Below are positions 45,453 through 58,449 of a stretch of 64,000 nucleotides of DNA, piece by piece. Numbering within the stretch: position 1 is the stretch's first letter; each line of letters starts with the position of its first letter. The translations under genes were made by a program, and so were the position numbers. The DNA comes from Crotophaga sulcirostris (taxonomy: Eukaryota; Chordata; Aves; Cuculiformes; Crotophagidae): the NCBI GenBank assembly GCA_013397455.1, contig VYZB01000097.1, positions 1 to 64,000 of the forward strand, read 5' to 3'. The notes beneath the pieces are model-generated. The model did not search any database and was not told the origin of the DNA. It saw nothing but the letters and a program-made list of their open reading frames with translations.

Positions 45453-48400
45453 TCTAAAAGAAAATCTTCTCAAAAAAACTGATACTGCTATTGTTTCCAC
45501 TGAGTTCAGCACCTGAGCAAGCTAAATAGGAGATGACTCATTGCTGAAACACCACTTCCAGCTTTGTGCCTATGAGAAAGATAGAAATATCATCACAAAA
45601 AATCCATCACCTTGCATTGTTCTTACTGTTCTCCCATTGCTGTGTACTTGTGCACATACACTTTTTAACTGATCAGTTGTGGTGAATTTCATCTTCCTAA
45701 ACAGCAGAAACTTTCACAGTGAAATATAAAAAGTATCTGGTAAATACAATAGAATATGGATTTAAATGCATCACATGTTGATTTAGTATAATATGAATAA
45801 CCATTAGCATGTCTACTGGAATAAAAACATTGGATGATTCTTGGGTTGCAGAGAGGAGGAGACGAAAACTGTGAGACACTGTTTACAGATCATCTCCTGC
45901 ACAGAGCAGTAGAGAAGATGACACATTTTCTTTGCCTTCTCTGTCCCATAAGATGAGCTTCATATCTAGTTCACACTGTTATTACTCTGGGATCTGCAGC
46001 AAACTACGTCCATTGTATCAGACATTTTGTACCCCTCTGGAATATCTCTACCCCAAGCTACCTGGTACCAACAGAGTCACAACACGTGATGGAAAAACCT
46101 TCCAGGAGCCACTGAAAGAGATATGTATATGATTTGCAAGAATAAGTCTTATATCATTCCATATCTCTCTGGAAACCCAAGTCAGTTTCGAAGTGAGATG
46201 AGACAGATGGCTAAAGGCAACAGGAATGGCAGTTGTCTTGTCTGCATCTAGACATCTCCATCTTAGCTAGCTATGTAGGCTTTCCTTGGAGTCAATGGAG
46301 GGAAACATAGGCTCCTAGAGGGTTTTGGTGTTCTGATCTCTCTTAGATGTCCTTGTTCTGAAAGAAAAAAGATCTCCATCACTCAGCTCATCTGAAACTC
46401 TAAGTCTCCGGATGTAGTTTGACACTACAATGAACCTAGCTTTAGGACATGTAACATCAGATAATAAACAACACCTCCACATAACACCTAGATAAGCATT
46501 GTGTCATGTCACCTTGTTGGTCCAAGTGCATTAGAAGTTGTTGAGAGGTTGATCCTGTACCTTTATACCACATCAGGAATTGTGTGTTGTTACCGCCTTG
46601 CTTTGTGCTCGATCATGTGTGTGTGATGAATCCAGATCAAGGCTAAAGGCAAGAATCTTCTTAAAGCAGTGATCAGACTGTGAATAGCAATACTAAATCT
46701 GATGTTAGATTTTTATTAATTTTTGAAAGTAACTCTACAGTTTTAACACTGCAGTTCAAATTCTGCTCTTTGTGTGGCATTTACTTTGCTGGTCCCAGGT
46801 ACACATCACAGGTATGGCTGCTGAAGAAGAAATTTTGTGAGACATTCCTGAAAATAGACTTCCAAATCCAGAGTTTTCTTCTCATTCTCATTTCTTTCTC
46901 ATTGATTCATTTAGCAATACATTCTACTTTCTTCAAATAATATGCACACAATTTTTTTCTAAATCTCAGTTTCCAGTAATTTTGCCCTCTCCTCTCTTCC
47001 CCTGAAATCAGAGGTTTGTGGTTAATGGTTTCCTGAAAAGATAAACTGCCTCGTGCACTTTGTAAATAAAAGAGAACATCCCACTGAAATAAAATTTAAG
47101 TCTAATAAAAAACCAAAGCAAACTACAGAATAGGGCAATACCCAGATGTGGGGTACTGGACTAAATTCTTGTCTTCTTTGGACTTTGTGCTGTTGAAATC
47201 AGAGTCCTGAAGGGTGATCATGGGAAAAGTGCTACTGGCTTTTCTTGTCATAATAAGCTAGTCTTTTCAAAATAGTCTGGTCTCTCATTCACTTTATAGC
47301 TACAGTTTTCTATTCAGTTTGATCAGCCACTTGGAATTCCCAGGTCTCAGCTGCACAGTTTAAAAACTACTTTCCAAAGGATAATTATGCAGTCCTATTT
47401 TTAGATTCTTAAGTACCTGCTTTTAGAAGCAGAAGTGTGGCTTTAGACACCCATCTTAAAAATGTAGCCCTCAGCTGTTTGTTACTATCCAGATTCCAAA
47501 CATGGTGGTGGTTTGGTGAGAATCTACCCCACTGCCTTCAGTTTTCCACCTCACCTTGGGCTGTAGTCACCCAAGGGTTTGTCCATATTTACTAGACATA
47601 CCCTTGGGCAATTAGGTTAAAACTAATTAGAAGCAGTTTGGGTTTACCAAAACCTTATGCATTAATTGCAAGCATCAGGCAAACATACAAGGATCAGAGC
47701 AAAGCCCATTGTAGGAAATCCACGTCTGGGATTTGATTAGATCTTTGGAGCATTTTGTAAGTCCTAGAAGAGAACAAGATGCCAATTTTAGAGCATCCCT
47801 GGCCTCAGTTCTTAGCCTTAGCTGTCCTCTAGGATTTTCCCCAGATTGGAATGGTCCATATTCTTTGGGCACCGGCTTCAGAGTGAGTTCTCATTGAGGT
47901 TTTCCTCAGCTATGGAAACCTACAGGTCATCCATCTAGGGTCATGCCATATCTTAAAAGTTATCTTTCATATTTAAGCTTTAGGTCTGCTGGACACAAGT
48001 GAATCTCTGAAGTTAACTGCACCTTTTCTGTACCAATTTATTTCACTTGTGCATTTTTTCTCTGCCTTTATCCATTTACCTAAGACTGCAGTTCCCAGCT
48101 CCTGTAGTCACTGGGCTCAAATGCAGAATAGATCCTCCTCCCACCCTCGTCACGGCTTTCTATCATCCCATGGTCCTTTTTTGTGTCCTTTCTTTACACA
48201 TTTTTTGGAGTTTGCATGGTTTTCTTGCTGTTCACATTTCCAAGACTATTATAGTACTTCATAGTGCTTCTATTGTAACTTGTGTTCAAGATTCATAACA
48301 TTCTTTCAAAACTCATGACTCTCATCGTTCCAGAGAGATAAAGCATATCCTATTAATTTTGTACATGACACACTTGGTTGACATTTTGAGCTTTTTAAAG

Positions 48401-50529
48401 GTAATTTTGCTCCTAAATCTTCCCTGCCTTTACAGGTATCATGCATGGCTCCTGCCAGCATGGAAAGCACAACTAATCACTAAAGGGCAAGATAGCGCAT
48501 GCTTCTTTCGGATGCACTTACTGAGATTTCTGCAGGAAGACCTTAATTTCAGAAGTCCTGGGAATGTTCTTACCTATGACGTTCCCTTTAAAGGCATCCT
48601 TATAATTTACCTGGTCTCACCATAGGACCAATCCTTGCCCAGGCAATGTTAGGTTCAACAGACATTTAAAACCAGCTAGCACTGCCATCTAAAGAAACAG
48701 TCCCACTCTTGCTCTGTGTCTGCTGGTTACTCTTTTTCTGGGGCCTTGATTCTTACTAGGAAGAAAATCTGGCTTAAAAACAACCCATTAAAGAAAATGA
48801 ATGTTATTTTTTTCAGTTCCCCAGACTGTTTCACCTGACTACAGAAAGGCCCACGCTGACAAAAGAGACGAGTGGTGCAAGAGATCTGATCTGTTACTTT
48901 CAGTGCTGTCTTATGTCAACCAGAAGTATTTGTTGAACTGCAACTTAAGGGAAAATATTTGTAAACGTACTTCTCATCTCATTGCTTTCCTGTGCTCCCT
49001 TGTCTTTCTGATTGCTGTGCTTTAGCTTGAAATGTCTCTGGGGCGGGGACAACCTTTTTGCTGTGCGACTGTATAGAGACTGACACAACAGTATCATTGC
49101 CCTTGGAGCTCCTGGATACTAATGCAACAACAGTAATCACTGTAATTCAAAGTTTGTGCAGGTCACTGGGCTGTTGGGTTGAAGCAGATTGACCTCCATG
49201 CTGTTTCCAACTCTGTCTCCAACCATCTGAGAGAAGTCACATTGTTTGCCTGTGTCTGTATTTCGGCTGTAAGAGCATTGGGGCAAGGACTGGTTCATGC
49301 CATGGGTACTGTAAGGGGTTCACAACCTTGCTTGTAAGATATCTTTAAATTGTTCTCTTCTGGTATCCCAACAGTTCAGACAGGTCAGTGAGTGTGTTTT
49401 GCCCAGCTGCTGCTTTGAGTGTGACGCTTCCTTTGCTTTTCCAGATCATAAACTCCAAATACTTGTACATGTTGACCCCATTATTCTTGGCTGCAAGATT
49501 TGGGGCTGCACACATTTATCCTGTGGATAAGAGAATTTTAGTTCAGGTATGGTAGTTTCTAGTGCAGATTTGAGGGGTTCCATATAAGAGTTTTGCAGCT
49601 AATGCATCACATAAGAACAAGTAAGATTCTCCTTTCCTTCCAGACTAGAAATCTCTCTTTGTCTCCCCAGACATATCTGATATTTTAGCCCACAGCTCTT
49701 ATTGTTAATAAAGATCCCTCAAGAATTTTAATCTAAAGCCCAAACATACATACTCATTAGACCTCCACTCTCTGATAGAATCGTTCCTTCCCTTTGAGGA
49801 CATTTTTCTCAACTCAGAAAAGGTATGCAAGACTTATCCTCCAAACCACAGTTGATTCTCAGATGACGACTGTAACTGGATGATTTTTAGTTTGTTTAAT
49901 TATTTTTCATCTTTATTTATTTGATATCATAATGGTTGAAGATGTGGTCAGAACATCAATACAAGGGTAGTGTTCATTCTGCACTGGTGGAAACCTGGTG
50001 GAATTCCCACTGCAGTGGTAGGTTTCTGGTTCCCTACTGGACGAGTGTGAAAATTGCACAAATTCTCACGCTCCCTGATTGTTTCAAATCTACTGTTGCT
50101 TTGGTGTATTTTCCCTATGGCATCCCCTAATTTGGACACTGCAGAAACAGATGTTTCCTTTTATATTGCTACCGATCACAGGAAAGAAAAAAAAAAACTA
50201 ATGTGCAAAAAATTTGGCAAGTGACAGCTTGAGTGCAGAATTTTGTAATGCTGAGCCTGCGAGCCTCATATTAAACTAGTTCCAAAACAGGATGTTGCAG
50301 TGCATGTCTAATATCCCTTTTCTACCACACCCCAGAACAATTTCTGTAGCTATCTGGGCTATGAATTGCATTAAAAAGCAGCAATCGAATCTCACAAAGA
50401 AAGATTTAACAAGCAGAAGGCACAAATTTCATCCATTTTACTGCAAGAGATGGACACAAAGCTGTTCCACTTTGAGACACTATGCAGCAACACCCCCTCG
50501 CCCCCAATACTCTGACAGTTGTGTTTCTA
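45453..50529. other. Unique non-coding sequence
   Basis: About 5 kb of AT-leaning DNA. Short frames at 46680-46940 and 48047-48298 show no domain. No mobile element is recognised. Confidence 0.5.
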
Positions 50530-50880
50530 CAGCAACAGAAACAATCATCCTGTTTGTTAGTCATAACCAAAACTATCAGACTTGCATAGTGGAGTTAGCC
50601 TTTGTTAATTGCTGGTCCTGTAATATAAATAGAGCTAGGATAAAAATCAGATCTTAATCTGGTCCATACAGCAATTCATGCCGTCCTTGATTATCAGCTT
50701 TTGCTCCCCATGAGTGAATATGCCATAGTTCATTCTGAAACAATCTCAGACAGTCTCAATTTTGGGCTATAGTTATCGACAAAGTTTTGAGGTGTTTATT
50801 AACATTGTCTCTTTATCTGTGGGATGCCACAATTTGTGTAGCTTGGGGAAAAGCACTTAAAAAAACCACCATAGTTTGCG
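50530..50880. promoter_or_regulatory. Candidate conserved non-coding element
   Basis: A repeat-free block with words such as TTTGTTAATTGCTGG (near 50600), CAGATCTTAATCTGG (an imperfect palindrome near 50648) and TGATTATCAGCTTTTGC (near 50688). The texture is that of a conserved enhancer, but conservation is not shown. Confidence 0.25.
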
Positions 50881-51129
50881 CTTTTTCTAACAACAGGCTG
50901 CTATTTATTATTGGCAAGAACAGAGCATGGGCTTTAGAATTTAAGTAAAAAAGACCTCTGGCAATGAGGAAATGAGCCTAGACATTTTTCATGAATGGGG
51001 CAGAGCTGCTTAACTCTGACTGGCTTGTTTTCTTTTCTTCCTATTCACATCACTCAAGTCCCACCTTCCTGCCTTAAAAGGCATCTCGTTCCCTGGCAGC
51101 AAGACAAGTATCTGTTTGATGTCAGCACC

Positions 51130-51430
51130 CTTTTATTTGCTTAAAAGCATCTTTTTTTCAAGGCAGTAAATTGAAAATGACTACCGCGTCGAGAACTAGC
51201 CAATTTCCAGCACTCTCTGCAGAACTGGTCTGCTTTCACGTTTGAGAGATATCATTAATTTTCTAATGAATAATGAGATCAGAGAGCTTGCATGCTGTAT
51301 TATGTGTAGGAAAATGCTTATGTAAATCAGTATGGCTGTGGTAGCTTCCCAGGGGAACTTTAAAGCTTATCATATCATTAAATCTGATAACAATTCATTT
51401 TTTAAAGTAATGCAAGGAAAAAAAAGGTCT
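51130..51430. promoter_or_regulatory. Candidate conserved non-coding element with inverted TAAT sites
   Basis: An inverted pair, TCATTA (51252-51257) and TAATGA (51264-51269), is separated by six bases. A POU-like ATGCTTATGTAAAT lies near 51313-51326 and another homeodomain cluster, ATCATTAAATCTGATAA, near 51373-51390. Three CpGs fall within nine bases at 51185-51191 in AT-rich surroundings, which is unusual because methylated CpGs decay quickly unless selected. This is the strongest enhancer-like block in the window. Confidence 0.35.
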
Positions 51431-52920
51431 ATTCACTGCCTATTTGTAATAATATGTTTATAATATGAAAGAGAAAGGAAAGCTACTAGATTATATATGA
51501 GAAAACGCAACCAGAAATTCCTTAGGCTTTGCAAGCTGCACCCTGTATTGAGGGAAAAAGCAGCCCATATATTTACATAGCTGGACCTTGTGAAATACAT
51601 TGAATGCAATGAAAACATTTTCATAGTCCAATGTTAGCATTCAATGTGGATTTCACTTTTCCAGGCTCCTGGCGATTGATTCCAAAGCTCTTCTAGCATA
51701 TCACTTCTAGTGACCTTAGAGGCACCTTCCTCATATTCCCCTTCTTCTTTCTCACGTTAAGAATGTGATCAATGGAATTAAAGGAGAATGTCCACCTTCC
51801 TTTTAACTTGATTTTAGGGTCTTAGTGACACGGATGCTTTTTTTGTAATGGGGCTGAAGACATCAGGATACCATAACTGCTCTATGGAGTTTAGTCATCA
51901 TGTTTACCACCTAGAAAAATTTTAAATAATCATCCTGTTTCCTTCCTCCCTTGCCTGTGCTGATTATAAGCAGCATTTAATTTGACAGTACAGTTAACTC
52001 CACAATTACAAAATGTATTGTGTTAGCATCAGCAGTTCCTCCACAGAGTCAAAACTCTCAACGTTACTTTTCCTTTCTTGTGTTGAACTCAAACAGAAAT
52101 ATGCCTGTTCTCATGCTCAGTGCTCAGGTGCCTTGGACAGACCTGCCAGGGGCTCAGGTAGCTCTGCTTCTCTGGATCCGCGGGGAGAAGTGCCTCTTGA
52201 GATGAGAACCCCATGTGTTGTCTAGCAGAGGAAGATAATGGTGGGGGCAGTTGTGGCTGCCTGCAAATAAGCTGCTGAAATAACCGCACTCCTGGAGTTT
52301 TTAAAGGGATCTATGGAAGACAGATGTAGGAACTTGATGCTTGACAGCCCTTTATACCTTTTAGAATATCTTCTGTTATACTTCTTTCTCAATGTGTAGT
52401 CATAGACTTTCTCCCTAACATATTACAGTTGCCACATACCCTCCCATCCCCTATTCGTAAGGGCATAGCTGAGCCTTAGGAGATGAGGCATGTTCTTAAC
52501 TGCTGTATCGATATTGGGTAATCAATCATGACTCACTCAATAATGACTAATAATATTTTGCAATTGGTAGCTCTTTCTTCCCCAAATCTTTCAGCATTTT
52601 GCAAAGAATTGCTACTTCCTAGGAATACAAAGATGGATTTAGAAGGAGGCGCTCTCCATTAACCCAACCGGATGCGACACATTGTCTTGCTTCACGTGGT
52701 GGAGGAGTGCAGTGACCTCCACCATCCATCCATGGGAAGCCCCTAGAGAGTAACACCAAGCATTGGGAGAGCATAGGGTGGCTAAGTCTGTGCTGGTAGG
52801 AAGATCTCTCTGTTTATCCTAGACTGTCCTCCCTTCCATGTTAAATATCAGCTACATGTTTTTCCGCATCTGTTAGAAAAGGGAGAATAATTCTTCTGTT
52901 CCTCAGGGATGATGAACTGA
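51431..52920. other. Unique non-coding sequence
   Basis: No exon or repeat is recognised. An AT-rich block near 52507-52560 contains TATCGATATTGGGTAATC-like words that could be regulatory. Confidence 0.45.
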
Positions 52921-52924
52921 AATT

Positions 52925-53040
52925 GGCCCTGATTCAGGGGAAAAAACCTATTCAGCATAACACTTAAACTGAGACATAAGTGCCAGGCTGAATAGAGACA
53001 GAGTTAAGCCTCTGTTTAAATGCTTTCCTGAACAGGGGTC
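52925..53040. repeat. Ancient imperfect inverted-repeat element
   Basis: The left end reads GGCCCTGATTCAGGGG and the right end CCTGAACAGGGGTC, which are imperfect reverse complements. Between them lie CTTAA-containing words in both senses (CACTTAAACTG, GTTAAGCC, GTTTAAATG). This resembles the palindromic 'gattcagcaaagcacttaag' type of ancient repeat seen across reptiles and birds. The family name is not certain. Confidence 0.5.
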
Positions 53041-54289
53041 ATTAGCACTAGCTCTCTCACTGAACAATGGATTATTACTAATGGAAGCAGCTAGCATTCA
53101 GATAGGCATCCAAACTTTTCGGTGCTTTCTTTAACTTAACTATTTTCTGCCGCTACTCGCAGGCCAGTTGGCTGCTGCACACTTACAGATCCGAAGAAGA
53201 GAAGGCCCCCAGCAATCTGCTAAGAGAGCCATTCAACTCTGAAGTGCTGGTTTGGAGGGCAAAGCCATGGCGTGGAGAATTGAAAGCAGTGTGAGGCAGG
53301 TGGGGACTCTCTTTGATCTCAAGGAGTAATGAACACCTTTTTCTATTGAAATCTTGCTCAACTGACAATCAAGATGCAATACTGAGAAATATTACAAAAC
53401 AACACAAATAAACATTGTGTCCAGTTTCAAAATGAATCTGATTCTCTCAATATCTTATCAGAAAACTAAGCAGGTGTAGTACTGTAACTCACACAAGTAT
53501 TTTAATGGCGCCTGTCAAACTATGAATAAAACGGATTTATCCATAAAAATACACAGCTTTACAAAACATATGGGTTCATTCAAAACTCTTTTCCAACACT
53601 TTTCTCCTCCCCAGTGTAAAATTTTGAATGTATTCTTCATACATGGATCATCCACAGACATTTTAGTTAAGTAAACTTCAACTATATTTGCTATCTGACC
53701 TCTTCTGCTCTCCGGTTTATGAGGTAATGCAAAAGCAGAAACAAAATTATCAACAGTGACAGACCAAGAGCATGTACGGATTCTCTGCATGTAAAACTGT
53801 GTACATCAGGGTTATTTCATATAGAAGTTCTGGCATAGCTCACAAGCCTCCATTAATAGCACACCAGTTTCATTATTTCAGTTAAATCTAACTGTAGTGG
53901 GAGACTGTGGCCTTCAGAAAGGAGATTACAGTAGGGACAGTGCCAGGCAGGGCTTTAAAAGCCTGAAGTGGAGCTCAGTGCCCAATACAGAGAATGACTG
54001 GACAAGGTAATCTGTCTGGAAATGTGCAAACTTGATGTTTGTGTCACCTGGAGTCTTCTCAGTGCTTTTATTCAATGCACAGAGTCAAGTTGGATAGGTA
54101 ATTTTGGCAATTCCTGAGCTTCACTACTGAGCTGTGACTAGGCTAGAAGCAAAGAGCAGTAAGGCAGCATCACCTTTGCCCCTTACTGCTCCTCTGATCA
54201 TCTTTTATCTGCACAGGAACAGGACAGATCATGCACTCCGTCTTGTCTTTTCTTGAAATAGCTTTTTTGGAATACATTTCTAGGCACAT
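53041..54289. other. Unique non-coding sequence
   Basis: No feature is recognised. The minus-strand frame at 53515-53790 shows no domain. Confidence 0.45.
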
Positions 54290-55462
54290 GAAGGGGAAAA
54301 AAAGCTGTTTGCCGCATGGATTTACCAAGGGCAAACAGGGCTCAACCAAACTGAGTACCTTTCATTAGAAAATGACTAGGTGTTTGGGTGAGAGAAAAGC
54401 AGTGCATGTCATCTAGCTCCACTTTAGCAAGGCTTTTGACACTGTTTCCTACAGTATTCTTATTTTCAAGTTAGAATGTTATGACCTGGCTGTGTAAAAA
54501 GACAGATGATAGAGCTGAAATGGTAGTGGCTAGTGGGTGTTATTCTACCTAGAGGCACAAACCAGACTCTGTATGTATCTACAATAAGCCCTGTCTAACA
54601 TCTTTATCAATAACATGAAGGGGATGGTGGAGTGAGTAAAAGTTTTCAGATGTCAGCAAATTGGGGGCACCAGTAAATATACTGTAGGGCAGGGCTGTCA
54701 TTCAGAGACAGACCAAGGCACAGTGGAGGAATGAGACAAAAGTAACTTCACAGAATTCAACAAGGACAAACACAAAATTTTGCTCCTGGCACAGAATAAC
54801 CCCTGCCAACATCACAGGCTGGGAACTGGCTGACTGGGGAGCAGCTCTGCTGAAAATGACCCAGGTGTCTTGGTAGAACATGAGTGAGCCATGTGCCCTG
54901 GCAAGAAAATTCACTGACAGAATCCTGGGTGGTATCAGCAGAAGAATAGCCAGAATGTTGAGGGAAGTTATTATATCCCTGTATTCAGCACTTGTTAGGC
55001 TACAATAAGCATATAGCATTCAGTACTTGGACCCCCAGTAGAAGTAAGACATTGATGAAGTGGAGAGAGTTCAGCAGAGAGACATCAAGAGGAGACTGGA
55101 GCATGTACTCCGTGCAGAGATGATGGCGCTTGTTCAGCCTTGAGAAAAGAAAGCTTTGAATGGAGTCAGACTCTTCGCAGTGATGCATGTCAGAACAAAA
55201 GACAATGAACATAAATCGACAGAAGAGAGGTCCTGACTAGATATACGGAAAAGCCTTTTCATCGCGAGGTCATTCAAGAGTTGAAACAGGTTGCCCAGAG
55301 AAGGCTGTGCGCTTTCCATCTATGGAAGTTTTCAAGACCTGATGAGATAAAGCCCTGAACAACATGGTCTGATCTCATGCTCAAAGCAGCTGACCCTTTT
55401 TTGACCAGAAGATTGTACTAGATGACCTATGAGGTCCATTCCCAAACTCAGTTTACCTATGG
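54290..55462 (+). mobile_element. CR1 LINE fragment, old and highly diverged
   Basis: In sense order the sequence shows CGCATGGATTTACCAAGGGC at about 54315-54334, AGCAAGGCTTTTGACACTGT at 54426-54445 (the reverse transcriptase FSKAFDT region), CAACAAGGACAAACACAAAA near 54758, GTATTCAGCACTTGTTAGGC near 54980, and the final AGATTGTACTAGATGACC block near 55420. It spans the same part of ORF2 as the 43.7 kb copy but is far more decayed and from a different, older subfamily. No long frame survives and no tail repeats remain. Confidence 0.88.
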
Positions 55463-56860
55463 CACTGCCCTACAACCTAGACTCACAACGCTTTTCCTTC
55501 TCTATTCCTTCTTTCACAGTCCTGCATTCTTCTTTCAAATCTCAGAGCTGTCTTTCGCTGAGGATGAATTCTGAACCCAGAAATGCGCATCTGGGCTGAG
55601 AGAGGAGGAGAAAGGTGAGAGAAAGGTGATCACTGGAGAAACATATTGGCAACAACTCAGGATAATCCAGAACTCCCTGAGATGCTTCAAGCAAACAGAA
55701 AATCCCCTCAGAGGGGGAGACTTGTCCTGATCATTGCATAAAGCACTTCTGTTCACCTTGGAAGACCGGTGGATGAAGAATGATGTCAGATGAACTCAGG
55801 CTAACCTTCCTTTGTATCGTGATCTACATTCGGAGAGTGGCAGAGGGAATGGAAAAGGCACTGAGAAAAGAGGTCACATTTGGGAAATTCCTGTAGATTA
55901 CAGACTTGTCTGAGGACATCCATGCTTTGGAACTGAAGAACAGAAACACAGGGTGGAGGTCAGTTCACACAGTTCCTGGAGATGTTGTCATTACTGACGA
56001 GCAGTTAAGGGGAAGAGGTTGAGGTGCTTGCACCACTTGGTATAAGGTCACTAAGTGCACTCTCAACTTCAAGGGTACTAGTGTGAGTTTTCTGCATTTA
56101 GCCAACAGTAGAGGTCTGCATCACCCCGTGCAGAGGTGGAGACCAGAGTCCCCAGGCTTTTCCTGGTTATTGATCAAAAGATTGGTTTAGGTTGTCCTAG
56201 AGCATGGACAACAAAATGACAAGTATTACAGAACCACGAAGGAAGGAGGTTGTCTGGCTACCTCAGCAGCAATGCAAGGAGGGCTGCCTCAAGAACAACT
56301 GCTCTTACCCAGGGAGCGGCTGTCACATGTGTTTTCATTTTCATTTTCTCCTCTGTGCATTTTCTCTGCTGCTGCCTTCCCAGGTTCAGCTGTTTGAACA
56401 TCTCTGGGCTCTTTGGGGGTTACTGGGGAAATACAGCTGTAACTCACAAGGAGCTGTTTTCATTTCTCACTATTCTTGGGAGTAGTTATTATGAGTTTGA
56501 AAAAACATTTCTTTTTTTTTTTCAGTCTCAGATATATTTTCTGTAGGAACTATTGGACTCAGCTGCCTTACTGTCATAGAACATGGCGGAAAGTTTATGC
56601 TTATATGACAGAGAGCAGGAAGAATGGGAGTACTGGAATGTGAATAAAATATTTCTGAATTTCATATAGATGTATGTTCTTTGTGGTAATGCATCTGAAT
56701 TGAACACAAAATACACAATGCATGAAGAAAAACAGATTAAGTGTTTTCTTGGTATTTGGATTTTAGGTAGGTATCAATTACTGGGGAGAGGAATGCTCTG
56801 TCTACTTGAAATTAAGGTCATCTTGCCTTTAGGAGGGGATTTACCTCAGAGTCAGAAATA
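55463..56860. other. Unique non-coding sequence
   Basis: No exon or mobile element is recognised. A T-run lies at 56511-56522. Confidence 0.45.
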
Positions 56861-56945
56861 GTCACAGTATCACAGTGTCACAACATTACAAAGTTGGAAA
56901 GGACCTCTGAGATCATCGAGTCCAACCTATAAACCCAACACACTT
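56861..56945 (-). mobile_element. CR1 LINE 3' end, very short
   Basis: Decayed TATCACAG-type tail units precede GTTGGAAAGGACCTCTGAGA and ATCGAGTCCAACCTATAAAC. Only about 85 nt is present. It belongs to the same tail-variant subfamily as the copies at 28.5 and 33.8 kb. Confidence 0.85.
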
Positions 56946-58449
56946 TCCAGGACCAGGTTTTATTGATGAGTGTAGCCAGTCTGCCTTTACACTGCAAATT
57001 TTAAAGTTTTCAAAGGAGCATAGACCTTGGAATAAGAGTTATTCTTATAATGGTGAAAACAGAAAGAAATTTGAGCACTGCATTGCAAACATCTGTCACG
57101 TGGTGCAATAGGAAACAGTTCTTCATTTAGATTTCTGAATTTAACCTGGAAAATCTACTGTTATCTCAAGAACCAGGTTCTGTTCTTGAACTCATGTTGA
57201 GCAGGTCCTTGACCTGTAAACCATTCCACTACAGATGTCTCTCTGGAGAAATGTTTTATTCAGTGTCTTGGAAGAATACTGTTAGCACCAAAGCTTCCAC
57301 GTTGATTCATCTGTGCCGTAAGTTTACATTCTCTCTGATTTAGCAAGGTTATTGAGTTATGCAGTATGCAAACCTCTTTTGTACAATTGCATAAGTGAAC
57401 TAATTTCAATTGCTGAAATCAATCAATGCTGTAGAATTATGACGATGCTCTTTCTGATACACTCTTAGTATTGCAAGGAATTTCTACTTCAAAATCACAT
57501 AGCACGCCCAAGAAATAGTCATGAGTTTCACCCAAGAATTTGAATAGCTAAAAATGTTTCATCCTTAACATTCCACTTACATGGTGTTACAAACCAGCTG
57601 ATGTTCATATGAAGGCTAGCGCTAATTGCTGGGAGATAACAAGAAAAGACTGGCATTTAATTTGGCATGCATTTTCCCATTTAACAAATTATATCAGCTT
57701 CAGCAAACTGCCTATGAATCAATAAAATGCTAACATTATTCATTCATAAAGCTGGACAGTCATGCCCTCCCTCGTGAGCAGGACCATGGCTGAGAAATAG
57801 TGACAAGGACATGCCACAAAAATAACCACCTAATCTTGTGCGGTGCCCCTTTCAAGGCAAAGGGAATGTACCTGCTGTGTTGGTATATACTGACGGAAAG
57901 TGCCCAATACGAGCCATGCATTTTGTTTCAAATGAAGTCAGATGTATGTTTCATTTCTCTTTTCTTAAAATTATTTAGAATTACTGGATTATTATTTACA
58001 TATTTGCGGTATGTTTTATAATTATTTGTAACCTTTACTCTTTTTAAGGTGCATTTCTTACTTTGATGAAGGATGAGTACAACGGAAGAGTCTGTTGGTC
58101 TGTAGAAGTCACCAGGATTCGTCCAGTATCTGTGAGGGAGGTCCACCTGTAAAGAAAAGAGGTGATGATGGGTGGAAAATTAGAGACTTGCCATTGAATG
58201 TGAGGATGTTAAACATGCCCATCCGTGCTGTGGGGACTGGATTTGATTTTCTGTTTGGCCAGGTATATAGCAAAGATGAGCAAAGAAACTGCTTCTCCCA
58301 TGTCCAGGGAATGTTCCAGCATGCCAGAGCTGAATATCTCTCTTGGTTTTCCTGCTACAAGTTGCTCCCTTCTCCATGTAAATCACTGAATATCTGTTGG
58401 GGCAGAAAATGAGAGAGAAGTTTGCTAGCATGTGACATAGGCAACTCAC
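56946..58449. other. Mostly unique sequence containing an enhancer-like block
   Basis: The interval is repeat-free apart from short A/T runs. The 57570-57765 part looks like a conserved non-coding element and is listed separately. Confidence 0.45.
57570..57765. promoter_or_regulatory. Candidate conserved non-coding element
   Basis: The block includes GCTAGCGCTAATTGCTGGG (57615-57633), a GATAAC word (57635-57640), CAGCTG-like and TGAATCAATAAAATG words, and CATTATTCATTCATAAAGC (57733-57751). There is no repeat signature. The texture suggests an enhancer; conservation is untested. Confidence 0.28.
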
